DNA of 64,000 nt from Cloacibacterium sp047601505 (GCF_047601505.1 NZ_JASGJD010000001.1:2170001-2234000), one strand, 5' to 3'; shown: positions 14,993 through 24,717, numbered from the stretch's first letter. Translations and numbers: made by a program. The notes: generated by a model from the sequence alone, not told the origin.

Positions 14993-15868
14993 CTATCTAT
15001 AACCAAAATTTTTGAGGTCTCTTTCATTTTTTCGCCAATCTTTTTTCACTTTCACAAAAAGATTGATGTGTATTTTCTTATCGAAGAATTTTTCTAAATC
15101 TATTCTGGCCTCAGTTCCTACTTTTTTTATGGCTTCACCTTTATGTCCAATTAAGATTCCTTTTTGGGTATCTCTTTCTACGTAAATAATAGAATCTATA
15201 AAAATAATGCCTTCTTTTTCTTTGAAAAGTTCTGTTACTACTTCTACAGAATAAGGAATTTCTTTGTCATAATTCAATAAGATTTTTTCTCTAATGGTTT
15301 CGTTTACAAAGAAACGTTCAGACTTATCTGTAAACTGTTCTTTGTCGTAATAAGGAGGATTTTCGGGCAAAAGTGATTTTAATTTAGGTAAAATTAATTC
15401 GGTGTTAAAACCTTCTAATGCCGAAATTGGTAAAATCTCTGCTTTTTCTATTTTTTTGTGCCAATACTCTACTTTTTCTACCAAAACTTCTTGGTTAGAA
15501 ACATCCATTTTATTGAGCAATAGCAGCACCGGAACCGGGATTTTATTGAGTTTATCTACCAAAAATTCATTAGGTTCTTCTTTGTCTGTAACATCTACAA
15601 TAAATAGAAAAATGTCTGCATCTTGCAAAGAATCCTTTACAAAATCCATCATTTTTTCTTGTAATTCGTATTTAGGTTCTAGAACACCTGGCGTGTCAGA
15701 AAATACAATTTGTACCTCTTCTTCGTTATAAATCCCGAAAATTCTGTGGCGAGTAGTTTGTGCTTTTTGGGTAACAATTGCAAGCTTCTCTCCCATCAAT
15801 TGATTAAGAAGAGTAGATTTTCCTGCATTTGGTTTTCCTACTATATTTACAAATCCTGCTTTGTGCAT
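14993..15868 (-). CDS. era: GTPase Era
   Basis: The product has 291 residues. It is an essential GTPase that binds the 3' end of 16S rRNA during 30S maturation. The G1 loop GKPNAGKS is at 11-18, the effector TTRH is near 38-41, G3 DTPG is at 58-61 and G4 NKMD is at 119-122. The C-terminal KH-type RNA-binding domain shows GILIGHKGEAIKKVG. Length and order match Era exactly. A minus-strand -7 box TACCTTTG lies 67 nt upstream. Confidence 0.97.
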   Translation of the reverse strand: MHKAGFVNIVGKPNAGKSTLLNQLMGEKLAIVTQKAQTTRHRIFGIYNEEEVQIVFSDTPGVLEPKYELQEKMMDFVKDSLQDADIFLFIVDVTDKEEPNEFLVDKLNKIPVPVLLLLNKMDVSNQEVLVEKVEYWHKKIEKAEILPISALEGFNTELILPKLKSLLPENPPYYDKEQFTDKSERFFVNETIREKILLNYDKEIPYSVEVVTELFKEKEGIIFIDSIIYVERDTQKGILIGHKGEAIKKVGTEARIDLEKFFDKKIHINLFVKVKKDWRKNERDLKNFGYR

Positions 15869-15934
15869 TATATAAAATTCAAAAAAGTTAAAATTTAAAA
15901 ATCAAAATATAAAATGAGTATTATTGATTTTTTG

Positions 15935-15942
15935 CAAAGGTA
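15935..15942 (-). promoter_or_regulatory. -7 box of the era promoter
   Basis: Minus-strand TACCTTTG is an exact match to TAnnTTTG, followed by GCAAA as at other promoters in this window. I see no TTG at the -33 position. Confidence 0.4.
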
Positions 15943-16070
15943 CGGAAAATAGCTTTGTGAACAGAGATTTATTATTTTTGAAATTAATAAACAATTTTAT
16001 AGTAATTTGCAAATTGAAATTTTTATAAAAAATTGATTATTATAATTTTAACACGATAAACATTTTTAAT

Positions 16071-16580
16071 ATGAAAAATAAATTATTCAAGTTGCCTCAT
16101 ACAATTTTTATTTTAGCAATATTATCTTTTCTTAGTTTTACTTTTTCTAAAAAAATATCGGTAGATGGAGCTTGGACTATTGTAGAAGTACAAACCATTA
16201 AATCTGACGGTAGTTCTTCAAAAGTTTTCCCAATAGAAAGTCATGCTTTTTTTATGAATAAAAATTATAGCTTTTGTTGGACAACTCAAGTTTCAAAATC
16301 TAGAAATTGGGCAATGACGGACAGTTTGAAATTAGCAAGATTTAATCAATCTATTGTGAATAGCGGAACTTACGAATTGAAAGATTCTATCCTTACTACT
16401 AAAGCTAAATTTGCAATGAATCCTATGTTTACCAATGGAATAGCAACTTTCAAATGTTCTATGAAAGGAGATACTTTAATTCTGAAAGGAATGGGTGTAA
16501 TGTCTTCGGATAATATTTCTCATCCTGCTTACAAAAATGGTTCTTATTTTGTGAGTAAATTGGTAAGATCTAAAAACTAA
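16071..16580 (+). CDS. Exported lipocalin-like protein, function unknown
   Basis: The product has 169 residues. An N-terminal hydrophobic segment (residues 11-25, FILAILSFLSFTFS) is a signal peptide or anchor. The mature part starts with VDGAWTIVEVQTIKSDG and continues as alternating strands (NYSFCWTTQVS, SGTYELKDSILTTKAKF, GDTLILKGMGVMSS), a small beta-barrel layout like lipocalin-like DUFs of Bacteroidota. I recognise the fold type, not a specific family, and no catalytic residues stand out. It is monocistronic. Its gene lies convergent to the methyltransferase gene, with no obvious terminator between. Confidence 0.75.
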   Translation: MKNKLFKLPHTIFILAILSFLSFTFSKKISVDGAWTIVEVQTIKSDGSSSKVFPIESHAFFMNKNYSFCWTTQVSKSRNWAMTDSLKLARFNQSIVNSGTYELKDSILTTKAKFAMNPMFTNGIATFKCSMKGDTLILKGMGVMSSDNISHPAYKNGSYFVSKLVRSKN

Positions 16581-16659
16581 TGTTGATAATGAAAAAATTT
16601 TAGAATTAGAAGAAGTTTTTAACAAAAGAGTTAATAAAATTGGTTTTTAAAATATAAAA

Positions 16660-17424
16660 CTACTTCCTTACGACAGGCAAAATTTCATTTCTATTTAAAG
16701 CAAATTTTTTGATGTCTGCATCACTGAATTTTTGAGAATAAAAATTAGCTTCTGCATCAAAACCAACAGATTTTAATCTATCAAAATAATCCATTCCGTA
16801 CCAACGAACATGGTCGTACTGTCCGAAATGTTTTTGTCTTTCTTTTGGGTCTGTAATTGTGAAATCTTCGTACGTTTTTTCGAGAGAATTTTTCATGGGA
16901 ACTTGTAAAATTCCCCAACCTCCTTTTTTCATTACTCTGTAAAGTTCGCTCATTGCTTTCCTATCGTCTTCAATGTGTTCTAAAACGTGGTTGCAAATTA
17001 CTACATCAAAAGTTTCATCTCCGAAAGGCAAGTCCAAAATATCTGCTTTTACATCTACAATTGGCGAAAACAAATCTGCAGAAGTATAATCTAGATTTTT
17101 CATTTTCTTGAATTTTCTCAAGAATTCTTGCTCTGGAGCAATATGGAGAACTTTATAATTTTTAGTAAAAAAATCGGTTTCGTTTTGTAGAAACAACCAC
17201 ATTTGACGGTGACGTTCTAAACTGAGAGTTCCTGGCGAAAGTGCGTTTTCGCGTTGTTTTCCGTAGCCGTAGGGTAGAAATTTTCGGTAAGATTTTCCGT
17301 CTATTGGGTCTGTAAAATTATTTCCTTTAAAGAATTGATAAATAAGTGGGCGAAGAAAAATGCTTAGATTGATAAGCATTGGTCTTGGTATTTTGTTGAG
17401 TAAAAATGAGGCGAGTTTCTTCAT
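16660..17424 (-). CDS. SAM-dependent methyltransferase, class I
   Basis: The product has 254 residues. The Methyltransf_11-type core is at about 95-175. The usual glycine-rich motif I is replaced by KVLHIAPEQEF, followed by YTSADLFSP, ADILDLPFGDETFDVVICNHVLEHI (motifs II-III) and LYRVMKKGGWGILQVPM. The HIAPE form of motif I is a known variant in a Bacteroidota group that acts on unknown small molecules or sugars. The N-terminal 60 residues are hydrophobic and basic, perhaps membrane-associated. It is monocistronic. Confidence 0.82.
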   Translation of the reverse strand: MKKLASFLLNKIPRPMLINLSIFLRPLIYQFFKGNNFTDPIDGKSYRKFLPYGYGKQRENALSPGTLSLERHRQMWLFLQNETDFFTKNYKVLHIAPEQEFLRKFKKMKNLDYTSADLFSPIVDVKADILDLPFGDETFDVVICNHVLEHIEDDRKAMSELYRVMKKGGWGILQVPMKNSLEKTYEDFTITDPKERQKHFGQYDHVRWYGMDYFDRLKSVGFDAEANFYSQKFSDADIKKFALNRNEILPVVRK

Positions 17425-17504
17425 TGAATTTAAACTTCAAATTTAAAAATTTATTTTTCAATTCTTGAAATAAATTTTGCTTAAAAATCAAATAATATAT
17501 TCCT

Positions 17505-17526
17505 AAAAAAAACGGGCAAAAGCCCG
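17505..17526 (-). terminator. Intrinsic terminator of map
   Basis: CGGGC/GCCCG (17513-17517 and 17522-17526) with an AAAA loop is followed on the minus strand by eight T. Confidence 0.85.
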
Positions 17527-17556
17527 CTTATATCTATGTTTATGATTTTAAAATTT

Positions 17557-18366
17557 TTAAAAATCCATTGTAAAAGGATCTTCTTCATTACTTTTAATTC
17601 CTAAAGCTTCGTAGATGTATTTAAAAGTAGAAAGCAAGACTGGTTTTCCGTTGATAATGGTAACATCGTGCTCGAAATGCGCCGAAGGTTTATTGTCTAG
17701 CGTAGTTACAGTCCAGCCATCATTATGAAATTTTACTTTCTCTGTGCCTAAATTTATCATAGGTTCTATAGCCAAAACAATACCGTCTTTAAGTACTTTT
17801 CCGCTTCCTTTTCTACCATAATTAGGAACTTGAGGGTCTTCGTGCATATTTTTACCAACGCCATGTCCTACCAATTCTCTTACCACTCCGTAGCCTTCTT
17901 TTTCGCAATAATTTTGGATAGCAAAAGAGATATCTCCTACTCTTTTTCCTCTAACGCATTGTTCTATGCCTTTGTAAAGAGATTCTTTGGTGATTTTTAA
18001 TAATTTTTTGGTTTCTGGAGCTACTTCGCCCACTTCAAAAGAGTAAGCGTGGTCTCCATAATAGCCGTTCATAAAAACGCCACAATCTACAGATAAAATG
18101 TCGCCTTCTTTAAGCGGTTTTTCATTCGGAATACCGTGTACAACTTCTTCGTTAGGAGAAATGCAAAGAGAATTAGGGAAACCATACATTCCTAAAAAAC
18201 CAGGATAACCGCCGTGGTCTCTAATATAGTCGTGAGCTAATTTGTCTAAATAAAGCGTGGTAACTCCGGGTTTTATTTCCTTTGCCAACATTCCTAATGT
18301 TTTGGAAACCAATTGTGCACTTTCGCGCATAATGCGGAGTTCTTCTATTGTTTTTAAAATAATCAT
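17557..18366 (-). CDS. map: Methionine aminopeptidase, type I
   Basis: The product has 269 residues. It removes the initiator Met from nascent proteins. The five metal ligands of the pita-bread fold are all visible: Asp94 and Asp105 (LSVDCGVFMNGYYGDHAY), His168 (LVGHGVGKNMHEDP), Glu201 (LAIEPMI) and Glu232 (HFEHDVTI). The length fits a bacterial type I enzyme with a short C-terminal extension after the last strand (EALGIKSNEEDPFTMDF). It lies on the minus strand just after a small HAD gene, but the 77-nt gap leaves the operon link unsure. Confidence 0.96.
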   Translation of the reverse strand: MIILKTIEELRIMRESAQLVSKTLGMLAKEIKPGVTTLYLDKLAHDYIRDHGGYPGFLGMYGFPNSLCISPNEEVVHGIPNEKPLKEGDILSVDCGVFMNGYYGDHAYSFEVGEVAPETKKLLKITKESLYKGIEQCVRGKRVGDISFAIQNYCEKEGYGVVRELVGHGVGKNMHEDPQVPNYGRKGSGKVLKDGIVLAIEPMINLGTEKVKFHNDGWTVTTLDNKPSAHFEHDVTIINGKPVLLSTFKYIYEALGIKSNEEDPFTMDF

Positions 18367-18443
18367 TTTAAATGTAAAAATTTATCAATGAACAATTTAA
18401 AAATTGTTACATGATTAGATTTATAATTAAGTAAATTGAAAGG

Positions 18444-18875
18444 TTACCAAAACAAACCTTTCTTTTTTGTTTTTTTGAGTTTAGAATAGGCTTGTACTTC
18501 ACCATTGGTAATGCCAAATTCTATTTTCTGTTTTATAATTTCATACACTTCTCCCCAACCTGGGAAACCGCCAAGATTTCTATCATCTACAAATAAATCT
18601 ACATCTAATTTTCTTGATTGAGATGCTGGGTCAAAATCTTCTCCTTCGTAGCTTGCATTAATTGCATAAAATTCTAATCCGTTTTTTCTGCAAAATTCTA
18701 CAGCTTCTTCTAGAGATTTACCACTTCTGTAGGTCCATAAAATAAGTCTATACCCTTCAGATTGCAATTTTTTTAGAGTTTCAAAAGCGAAAGTTTTAGG
18801 CTTTCCAATTGCTGGATATGCATCCTCTACAATGGTTCCATCAAAATCTATAGCCAATTTTTTGTTAATAAGCAT
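18444..18875 (-). CDS. Small HAD-like hydrolase (BT0820-type)
   Basis: The product has 143 residues. Motif I AIDFDGTIVED carries Asp10 and Asp12, motif II LILWTYRSG carries Thr, and motif IV VDLFVDDRNLGG carries the Asp pair. There is no cap domain. The combination KLAIDFDGTIVEDAYPAIG and LNLWT-type motif II is characteristic of the short BT0820 group of HAD proteins in Bacteroidota, whose substrate is unknown. Some annotations call these phosphoheptose isomerases, which the motifs here do not support. Confidence 0.85.
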   Translation of the reverse strand: MLINKKLAIDFDGTIVEDAYPAIGKPKTFAFETLKKLQSEGYRLILWTYRSGKSLEEAVEFCRKNGLEFYAINASYEGEDFDPASQSRKLDVDLFVDDRNLGGFPGWGEVYEIIKQKIEFGITNGEVQAYSKLKKTKKKGLFW

Positions 18876-18910
18876 TTGGTTGATTAATTAATTGTGCAAA
18901 TATACAAAAT

Positions 18911-18938
18911 AAAAAAAAGCGACTGTATATCTACAGTC
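18911..18938 (-). terminator. Intrinsic terminator of the two-component operon
   Basis: GACTGTA/TACAGTC (18921-18927 and 18932-18938), loop of 4 nt, is followed on the minus strand by eight T. It lies downstream of the response-regulator gene. Confidence 0.85.
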
Positions 18939-18973
18939 ACTTCATATACAAATAGAATGGGAGGATAAAAAAA

Positions 18974-19639
18974 TTAAATCCATTTATTTTTATATGCCAA
19001 ATTCATGATTTGACTTCTAGAATTCAAATGAAGTTTTTTATAAATATTATTAACATGAGTTCTAACGGTGTTTGGGCTAATGAAGAGTTTTTCTGCAATT
19101 TCTTGATGGTTGTACCCTTTTACAACTTCTTTTAAAATTTCCATTTCTCTGTCGCTTAATTGGCTTTCGGTTGGATTGTTTTGAACCGGCACAACAGGTT
19201 TTGGAGCTTCTCTTAGCAATTCCATGGCTCTTCTAGCAATTGCAGGGCTCATAGGAATTCCATCAAACTCTACAACATTAGAGATGGCTTCTACAATATT
19301 TATCGCTTTGTCTTCTTTTAATAGATAACCACTTGCACCAGCTTTAATGGCTTCAAAAATTTTATCATCATCAGCATAAATGGTAAGTACAATGTGTTTT
19401 ATTTCGGGATATTTAATAGATGCCGAAGAAATGGTAGCTATACCGTCTAAAACAGGCATTTCTATATCCATTAGTACTACTTGAGGCAAATCTGCTTTCG
19501 GGATATATTTTAATTTGTCAAAAAATTCTTCACCGTTACTCGCTTCGAATACTAAATGAATATCTTGATATGGCAATAATTTTTCTTTTATTGTTTTCCT
19601 ATTTATTTGATTGTCATCTACTATTGCTACTTTAATCAT
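18974..19639 (-). CDS. NarL/FixJ-family response regulator
   Basis: The product has 221 residues. The receiver domain (1-125) has the acidic pocket Asp8-Asp9, the phospho-acceptor Asp58 in VVLMDIEMPVLDG and the Lys of GYLLKED. The C-terminal LuxR-type HTH (about 155-218) reads LSDREMEILKEVVKGYNHQEIAEKL and ISPNTVRTHVNNIYKKLHL. Residues 135-155 form a proline-rich linker. The gene lies 67 nt downstream of the sensor kinase gene on the same strand, so it is the cognate DNA-binding partner. Its target genes are unknown. Confidence 0.93.
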   Translation of the reverse strand: MIKVAIVDDNQINRKTIKEKLLPYQDIHLVFEASNGEEFFDKLKYIPKADLPQVVLMDIEMPVLDGIATISSASIKYPEIKHIVLTIYADDDKIFEAIKAGASGYLLKEDKAINIVEAISNVVEFDGIPMSPAIARRAMELLREAPKPVVPVQNNPTESQLSDREMEILKEVVKGYNHQEIAEKLFISPNTVRTHVNNIYKKLHLNSRSQIMNLAYKNKWI

Positions 19640-19706
19640 ATTTAGTTTTTTATTTTATAAAAATACTTTTAGTAAAACTAAGGTTCAATACATCAAATTA
19701 CGTATT

Positions 19707-22397
19707 TTAAATTTCGTATAATTCTATAATTGTACCTGTATTGTCCGAATATATATTGAATTTGAAACCTACTTCTAATGCTCTTTCTTTCATGTTTTGA
19801 AGACCATATCCAAATTTCAATTCTTCTTTTTTAAATCCTTTTCCATTGTCTTTTATAAAGATGATTATCTTGTCTTTAGAGATTACATTAATTTCAACTT
19901 TAGTTGCACTAGCGTGTTTGTGTATATTTTGTAACGCTTCTTGCATTATTCTATACAAACTGCTACTTGTAGTTGGGTCTAATTTTCTATTGTTTTCTGC
20001 ATTTTCTTCAAAAATAATTTTGATATTATCTGTCTGGAAGAATTTCTGCGCATAGGTTTTAAAATTATCATACAGTGCAATAATTGTAGTTTCTTTGTTT
20101 GCCAAAATAAAAATGGTTTGTCTTAAAAGTGCCAAAATATGCTCTGCATCTAGTCTTACATCGTTACAATTTTCGTCTGTTATATTATTAGCGTCAGTTT
20201 TTAGTAAATCTATTTTAGAAATTAAACGAGTAACATAAGCACCAATATTATCATGTAAATCTCTACTAATTCTGCGTCTTTCGTTTTCTACCTGATGTTT
20301 CACTCTAAGCAAGTTGAGTCTTTTTACATATTTCTTTTTGTTTTGTTCGTTTACATAATTGTAGATTAATATACTTGCAAGAATGCCAGTAAGCATAATA
20401 AACCACCATCTAATATAAAAAGGCCCTATTACTTTAAATTTTATAGGATTTTTCAAATAACCTTCATATCCATCTTCATTAATCACTTTAATTGATAAGG
20501 TATAATTACCTCGTTCTAAAGGAGAAAACTTGAGTGATCTTGGCTGATTAAAAGGTCTCCAACTATCTTTATTTATTTTATAATATAATTTTGATTGGGT
20601 AAGAATCTCTTTATCTACCGATTTGAAAATGAAATAGATATCTTTATCACTATCAGTAAAAACAATTTTGTCTTTTAAATTTAAATTTTCATTATTAGCG
20701 ATTATCTTTTCTAAAACAACAGGATTTGTATGTTTATTAGGGATTACTTTATTTAATTTAATGATAGAAAACTTATTTTTTGTCACCAAAAACAATTGAT
20801 TTTCTTTAACCGAATATTGTCCTTGTATTATTCGGTCTTTGTTGTCGTCTATCAATCTTAGAGAGCCTAGCGGTTTTACAGTATATCCCGATTTTTTATA
20901 GATATTTTTATCTGTAAGTATCCAAATTTGTTTTTTGTTGTCTCTAAATATACTTTTTATTGCATCGTCGTGAAAATCTTTTTTAGAAGTAAATTTTTGT
21001 ATTGTTTTGTTTTTGTAATAAGTTGTTAATCCTTTTTTAGTGCCAATATAAATGGTGTCATTATCAGAAAAAGCACATGTTACAAAATTGCTTTCTAAGC
21101 CATTGTTTTTATTAAGATGTGCCATAGGTTGGAATTTTTTATCTAAAATAATTGCTCCATAATCATAAGAAGTTGCAGCATAACCAGATGTTATATTGAA
21201 AAGGTTTTCGATATTATTGAAGTAAATATTTTCAAAATTTTCTGTTTTACCATTTTCTAGTACAAAAATACCCTCGCCATAGGTCGAAAAAATTACTTTT
21301 TTGCCTTCTTTATATATTTTAGAAATACCTGTAGTGATAGGGAAAGTTTTAATAAGAACTGGTTTGGGAGTTAATTTGTAAAAATGTAATCCTTCAAAAC
21401 TACCAACTAACAGTTCATCACCATAAACATTAAAGCTTAGAATGTCTTTTCTTAAAAAATATTTATTTTCAATTCTATTTTTGTTTATCACATAAAGTGA
21501 ACCATCAGAAATCACATATTTTTTTTCGTTAGAACATATGATATCTCTTACATTGATGTTTTTGTTAAGAAAAGAGATTTTAGAATTGTTTTTCTTTAAA
21601 ATAGAAATTCCTCCACCCAAAGTGGTAACATAAACGTCTCCATTATTTTTCTTGATGATATCACTTATGAAATTACTAGCAAGTCCATTTTCTTCAGTAA
21701 GTGTATCTACTATTTTGTTGTTTTCTTTCCTTATAATGCCAAGTGGATTTTGCTCTAAAGTGAAATTTTCAAACTCAATTTTCTCAGGATTTTCAAAAAT
21801 TGATAAGTCGGAGATTATTTTACCGTTAGTAAGACTCAATAATTTTTCTTTACCATTATTGATGATTTTTAAGGGAAGTAATTTTTTGATATTGTTTCTA
21901 TCAAAAGCGTAAAAAGAACTTTGGTGTCCTGTTGAAGAAATAACATGAACAATTATTAAATTTTTATCTTTTGTCGCTTTTTTTATTTTCAAACTATTCC
22001 AAGTACCAATTTCGTTATATTTTTTTAGAAGAGTTTTTGTATTGGTGTTGAAGTAATAAAGACCTTTGTCTAAAATATATACTAAGAGCCCATTTTTTTC
22101 ATCAGAAACCAAACTGCTTATATAATTGCCCGGCATTCCGTTATCTATATCAAGAGTTAACCATTTTCCATCTTGATAAGTTACTAAACCTTTGTCTGTA
22201 CCAAACCAAATGACATGATTATGGTCTTCTGCAGCATTGAAAATATAGTTACTGGGCAAATCTTCATTTTCTGATATGTTATCGAAATAGGAAGCTTTTT
22301 GAGAATAATAACTATTTGAAATTAGGAAACAAAAAATGCTGACTAGAAATTTAAGTCTGCTTTTATGATTGATAATATGTAAAAAAATAGCCAACAT
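19707..22397 (-). CDS. Propeller-type sensor histidine kinase (HisKA_3)
   Basis: The product has 896 residues. A signal peptide (1-32) is followed by a large periplasmic sensor built of two-component-regulator propeller repeats (for example VIWFGTDKGLVTYQDGKW, DVYVTTLGGGISIL, TIYIGTKKGLTTYY) and a Y_Y_Y-like domain near 580-650. A single transmembrane helix (WWFIMLTGILASILIY) leads to a cytoplasmic HisKA_3 domain with phospho-acceptor His715 (RRRISRDLHDNIGAYVTRL) and an HATPase domain (QEALQNIHKHA, then DNGKGF at 850-855). It signals to the NarL-type regulator encoded next. The ligand is unknown; related proteins in Bacteroidota sense polysaccharides or envelope state. Confidence 0.92.
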   Translation of the reverse strand: MLAIFLHIINHKSRLKFLVSIFCFLISNSYYSQKASYFDNISENEDLPSNYIFNAAEDHNHVIWFGTDKGLVTYQDGKWLTLDIDNGMPGNYISSLVSDEKNGLLVYILDKGLYYFNTNTKTLLKKYNEIGTWNSLKIKKATKDKNLIIVHVISSTGHQSSFYAFDRNNIKKLLPLKIINNGKEKLLSLTNGKIISDLSIFENPEKIEFENFTLEQNPLGIIRKENNKIVDTLTEENGLASNFISDIIKKNNGDVYVTTLGGGISILKKNNSKISFLNKNINVRDIICSNEKKYVISDGSLYVINKNRIENKYFLRKDILSFNVYGDELLVGSFEGLHFYKLTPKPVLIKTFPITTGISKIYKEGKKVIFSTYGEGIFVLENGKTENFENIYFNNIENLFNITSGYAATSYDYGAIILDKKFQPMAHLNKNNGLESNFVTCAFSDNDTIYIGTKKGLTTYYKNKTIQKFTSKKDFHDDAIKSIFRDNKKQIWILTDKNIYKKSGYTVKPLGSLRLIDDNKDRIIQGQYSVKENQLFLVTKNKFSIIKLNKVIPNKHTNPVVLEKIIANNENLNLKDKIVFTDSDKDIYFIFKSVDKEILTQSKLYYKINKDSWRPFNQPRSLKFSPLERGNYTLSIKVINEDGYEGYLKNPIKFKVIGPFYIRWWFIMLTGILASILIYNYVNEQNKKKYVKRLNLLRVKHQVENERRRISRDLHDNIGAYVTRLISKIDLLKTDANNITDENCNDVRLDAEHILALLRQTIFILANKETTIIALYDNFKTYAQKFFQTDNIKIIFEENAENNRKLDPTTSSSLYRIMQEALQNIHKHASATKVEINVISKDKIIIFIKDNGKGFKKEELKFGYGLQNMKERALEVGFKFNIYSDNTGTIIELYEI

Positions 22398-22489
22398 AAC
22401 AATCGTTAGTTGGCTAAAGTTAAATATTTTTTTGATATAAAAATCTAAAACTTCAATATTTATAAGAAATACTGAAATTAAATTAATTT

Positions 22490-24019
22490 CTAAGATACTA
22501 ATACATTTCCGGTCATGATTTCTGGAATTTCTACTCCCATTACTTTTAAAATAGAAGGAGCTACATCACCAAGTTTACCAGGTGTAAGATTCCAAGTATG
22601 TTCTTTGTCCATCACCACTAGCGGAACTAAATTAGTAGAGTGTTGTGTATTAGGAGTTCCGTCTGCGTTTATCATTACATCAGAGTTACCGTGGTCTGCT
22701 AAGATGAAAACGGCATAACCATGTTCATAAGCTGTAGTAGCTACCGCTTCAATACATTTATCTACTGCTTCACAAGCTTTTACAGCTGCTTCAAAAACAC
22801 CTGTGTGTCCTACCATATCTGCATTTGCAAAATTTAAACAAATAAAATCTGCAGATTCTTTTTCTAATTCTGGTACAATTGCATCTCTAATATCAAAAGC
22901 AGACATTTCTGGTTTTAAATCGTAAGTTGGAACGTCTTTCGGGCTAGGGCAAAGCAATCTTCTCTCTCCTACAAATTCTTTTTCTCTACCACCAGAGAAG
23001 AAGAACGTAACGTGAGGATATTTTTCTGTTTCAGCAATTCTGATTTGAGTTTTGCCTGCGCCTTCTAATACTTCTCCCATTGTTTGAGATAAAACTTCTT
23101 TATCAAAAATTACTTTTACATTTTGGAAAGTTTCGTCATAATTAGTAAGTGTAACATAGTACAAATCTAATTTGTGCATATCAAAATCTGGGAAATCTTT
23201 TTGAGAAAGTACTTCTGTAATCTCTCTACCTCTATCTGTACGGAAATTAAAACAAAATACAACATCTCCGTTTTCTATTTTCGAAACAGGAAGATGGTTG
23301 TTTTCTGAAATAATAATAGGTTTTAAAAATTCGTCTGTAACACCACTTTCGTAAGATTTTTCAATAGCTTCAATTGGAGATTTAGTAATTTCTCCTACTC
23401 CATTTACCATTGCATCATAAGCTAGTTTTACTCTTTCCCATCTTTTATCTCTGTCCATTGCAAAATATCTTCCTACAATAGAAGCTAATTTACCAGTTGT
23501 AGATTTCATGTGATTTAATAAATCTTCCATAAAACCTTTACCAGACATTGGGTCGCAGTCTCTACCATCTGTAAAAGCGTGTACAAAAACGTTTTCGTCC
23601 AAGCCATATTCTTTAGCTGCAGTTAAAAGACCTTTTAAGTGGTTGATATGTGAGTGTACACCTCCATTAGAAACTAATCCAATAAAATGTACTTTTTTGT
23701 TGTTTTCTTTAGCATATTCGAATGCTGCTACGATACCTTTTTCGTTACCTAAGCTGCCATTTTCTACTGCCATATTTAGTTTTACCAAATTTTGATAAAC
23801 TACTCTACCAGCACCCAAGTTCATGTGTCCTACTTCAGAGTTTCCCATTTGCCCAGCTGGTAAGCCTACTGCTAAGCCAGAAGCTTCTAATGTGGTATTA
23901 GGAAAGTTTTTAAGACAAGAGTCCATAAAAGGTGTATTCGCTTTATAAATAGCAGAAATATTATTGTTTGTACCCAAACCCCATCCGTCTAGAATTGCTA
24001 GAATTGCCTTTTTAGCCAT
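22490..24019 (-). CDS. gpmI: 2,3-bisphosphoglycerate-independent phosphoglycerate mutase
   Basis: The product has 509 residues, full length. It interconverts 3- and 2-phosphoglycerate in glycolysis using two Mn ions and a phosphoserine. Asp11 (LAILDGWGLG) and the catalytic Ser61 (GQMGNSEVGHMNLGAG) are present, as are HAFTDGRDCDP, RYFAMDRDKRWER and the C-terminal metal motifs NFANADMVGHTG and ILADHGNSDVM. A minus-strand -7 box TAAATTTG at 24042-24049 lies 23 nt before the start. It is monocistronic. Confidence 0.97.
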   Translation of the reverse strand: MAKKAILAILDGWGLGTNNNISAIYKANTPFMDSCLKNFPNTTLEASGLAVGLPAGQMGNSEVGHMNLGAGRVVYQNLVKLNMAVENGSLGNEKGIVAAFEYAKENNKKVHFIGLVSNGGVHSHINHLKGLLTAAKEYGLDENVFVHAFTDGRDCDPMSGKGFMEDLLNHMKSTTGKLASIVGRYFAMDRDKRWERVKLAYDAMVNGVGEITKSPIEAIEKSYESGVTDEFLKPIIISENNHLPVSKIENGDVVFCFNFRTDRGREITEVLSQKDFPDFDMHKLDLYYVTLTNYDETFQNVKVIFDKEVLSQTMGEVLEGAGKTQIRIAETEKYPHVTFFFSGGREKEFVGERRLLCPSPKDVPTYDLKPEMSAFDIRDAIVPELEKESADFICLNFANADMVGHTGVFEAAVKACEAVDKCIEAVATTAYEHGYAVFILADHGNSDVMINADGTPNTQHSTNLVPLVVMDKEHTWNLTPGKLGDVAPSILKVMGVEIPEIMTGNVLVS

Positions 24020-24717
24020 TTTTGTTCATTTTTTATTACTGCAAATTTACAAAATTTATATGCTAAACATTTTTAAATGAATGAGATTTTTGTCATAATT
24101 AACAAAACATTATTCTTTAGTACTTCAACTATTTGATTTAAATTTTCTCTTTCGTGTAGGTTTATTATTTATTTCCTATGATACACAGATGATATGAATC
24201 TTATATTAACTTAACTACTCTTTAGTATACTATAACTATATATTAACTATAGTTTAGAATAAAGTAATACTATCTTTTCATTAACCTCTAAGCATCCTCA
24301 TTGTACAAGGGCTATTAATGTAAATTAAGATTAAGGTAAAGGTTTGTTTGTTAATTGGATAGATAGGTTACAAAATGAAAAAATTCAAAAAATGTTTGAT
24401 AGTGTAATTCTATAGGGTAAAAGTGAAGTTTCATGAATTGAAAATGGACTTTTACATGTTAAAAATACCTGATGGTGTACAAAATAATGAATGATAAAAA
24501 TTTAATTGATATTTTTGCAAACTTTAATTTTTAAATTAAATTTGAACTAAATATTTAATCAAATAACATGATTCCAAAAAAAAATACAATAAATTTCATT
24601 AAATTTAATTATTCTAAATTTGTGCTAAATTGATTCAATTCAGGATAGTATTGAGGTGTAATTTTGTTAATATATATAAATAACGGTATATTTGTAAAAA
24701 ACTAAGGGTAAAAACTA
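24020..24717. other. 700-bp gene-free region upstream of the exopolysaccharide locus
   Basis: No open frame of note lies on either strand. The left end holds the gpmI promoter (24042-24049) and the right end a strong plus-strand promoter (24664-24694). Between them are a 10-bp palindrome TAGTATACTA (24223-24232) and, 1 nt on, an inverted repeat AACTATA/TATAGTT (24234-24240 and 24248-24254). A second TAnnTTTG-like box is at 24510-24517 without a -33 partner. It is a likely regulatory region for the long operon. Confidence 0.5.
24664..24694 (+). promoter_or_regulatory. Sigma-A promoter of the exopolysaccharide operon
   Basis: TTG at 24664-24666 (preceded by T), a 20-nt spacer and TATATTTG at 24687-24694 match the Bacteroidota promoter consensus TTG-N19-TAnnTTTG. 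The start of transcription would fall about 15 nt before the first ATG at 24718, leaving a very short leader. Confidence 0.65.

Noticed and set aside
16581..16656. Short peptide-like frame (NEKILELEEVFNKRVNKIGF) after the lipocalin-like gene
   Set aside because: It has no start codon and only about 25 codons. A gene remnant is possible but cannot be supported.
24510..24517. TATTTTTG as a second promoter of the polysaccharide operon
   Set aside because: No TTG lies at the -33 distance, and the box at 24687-24694 with a -33 partner is a much better fit.
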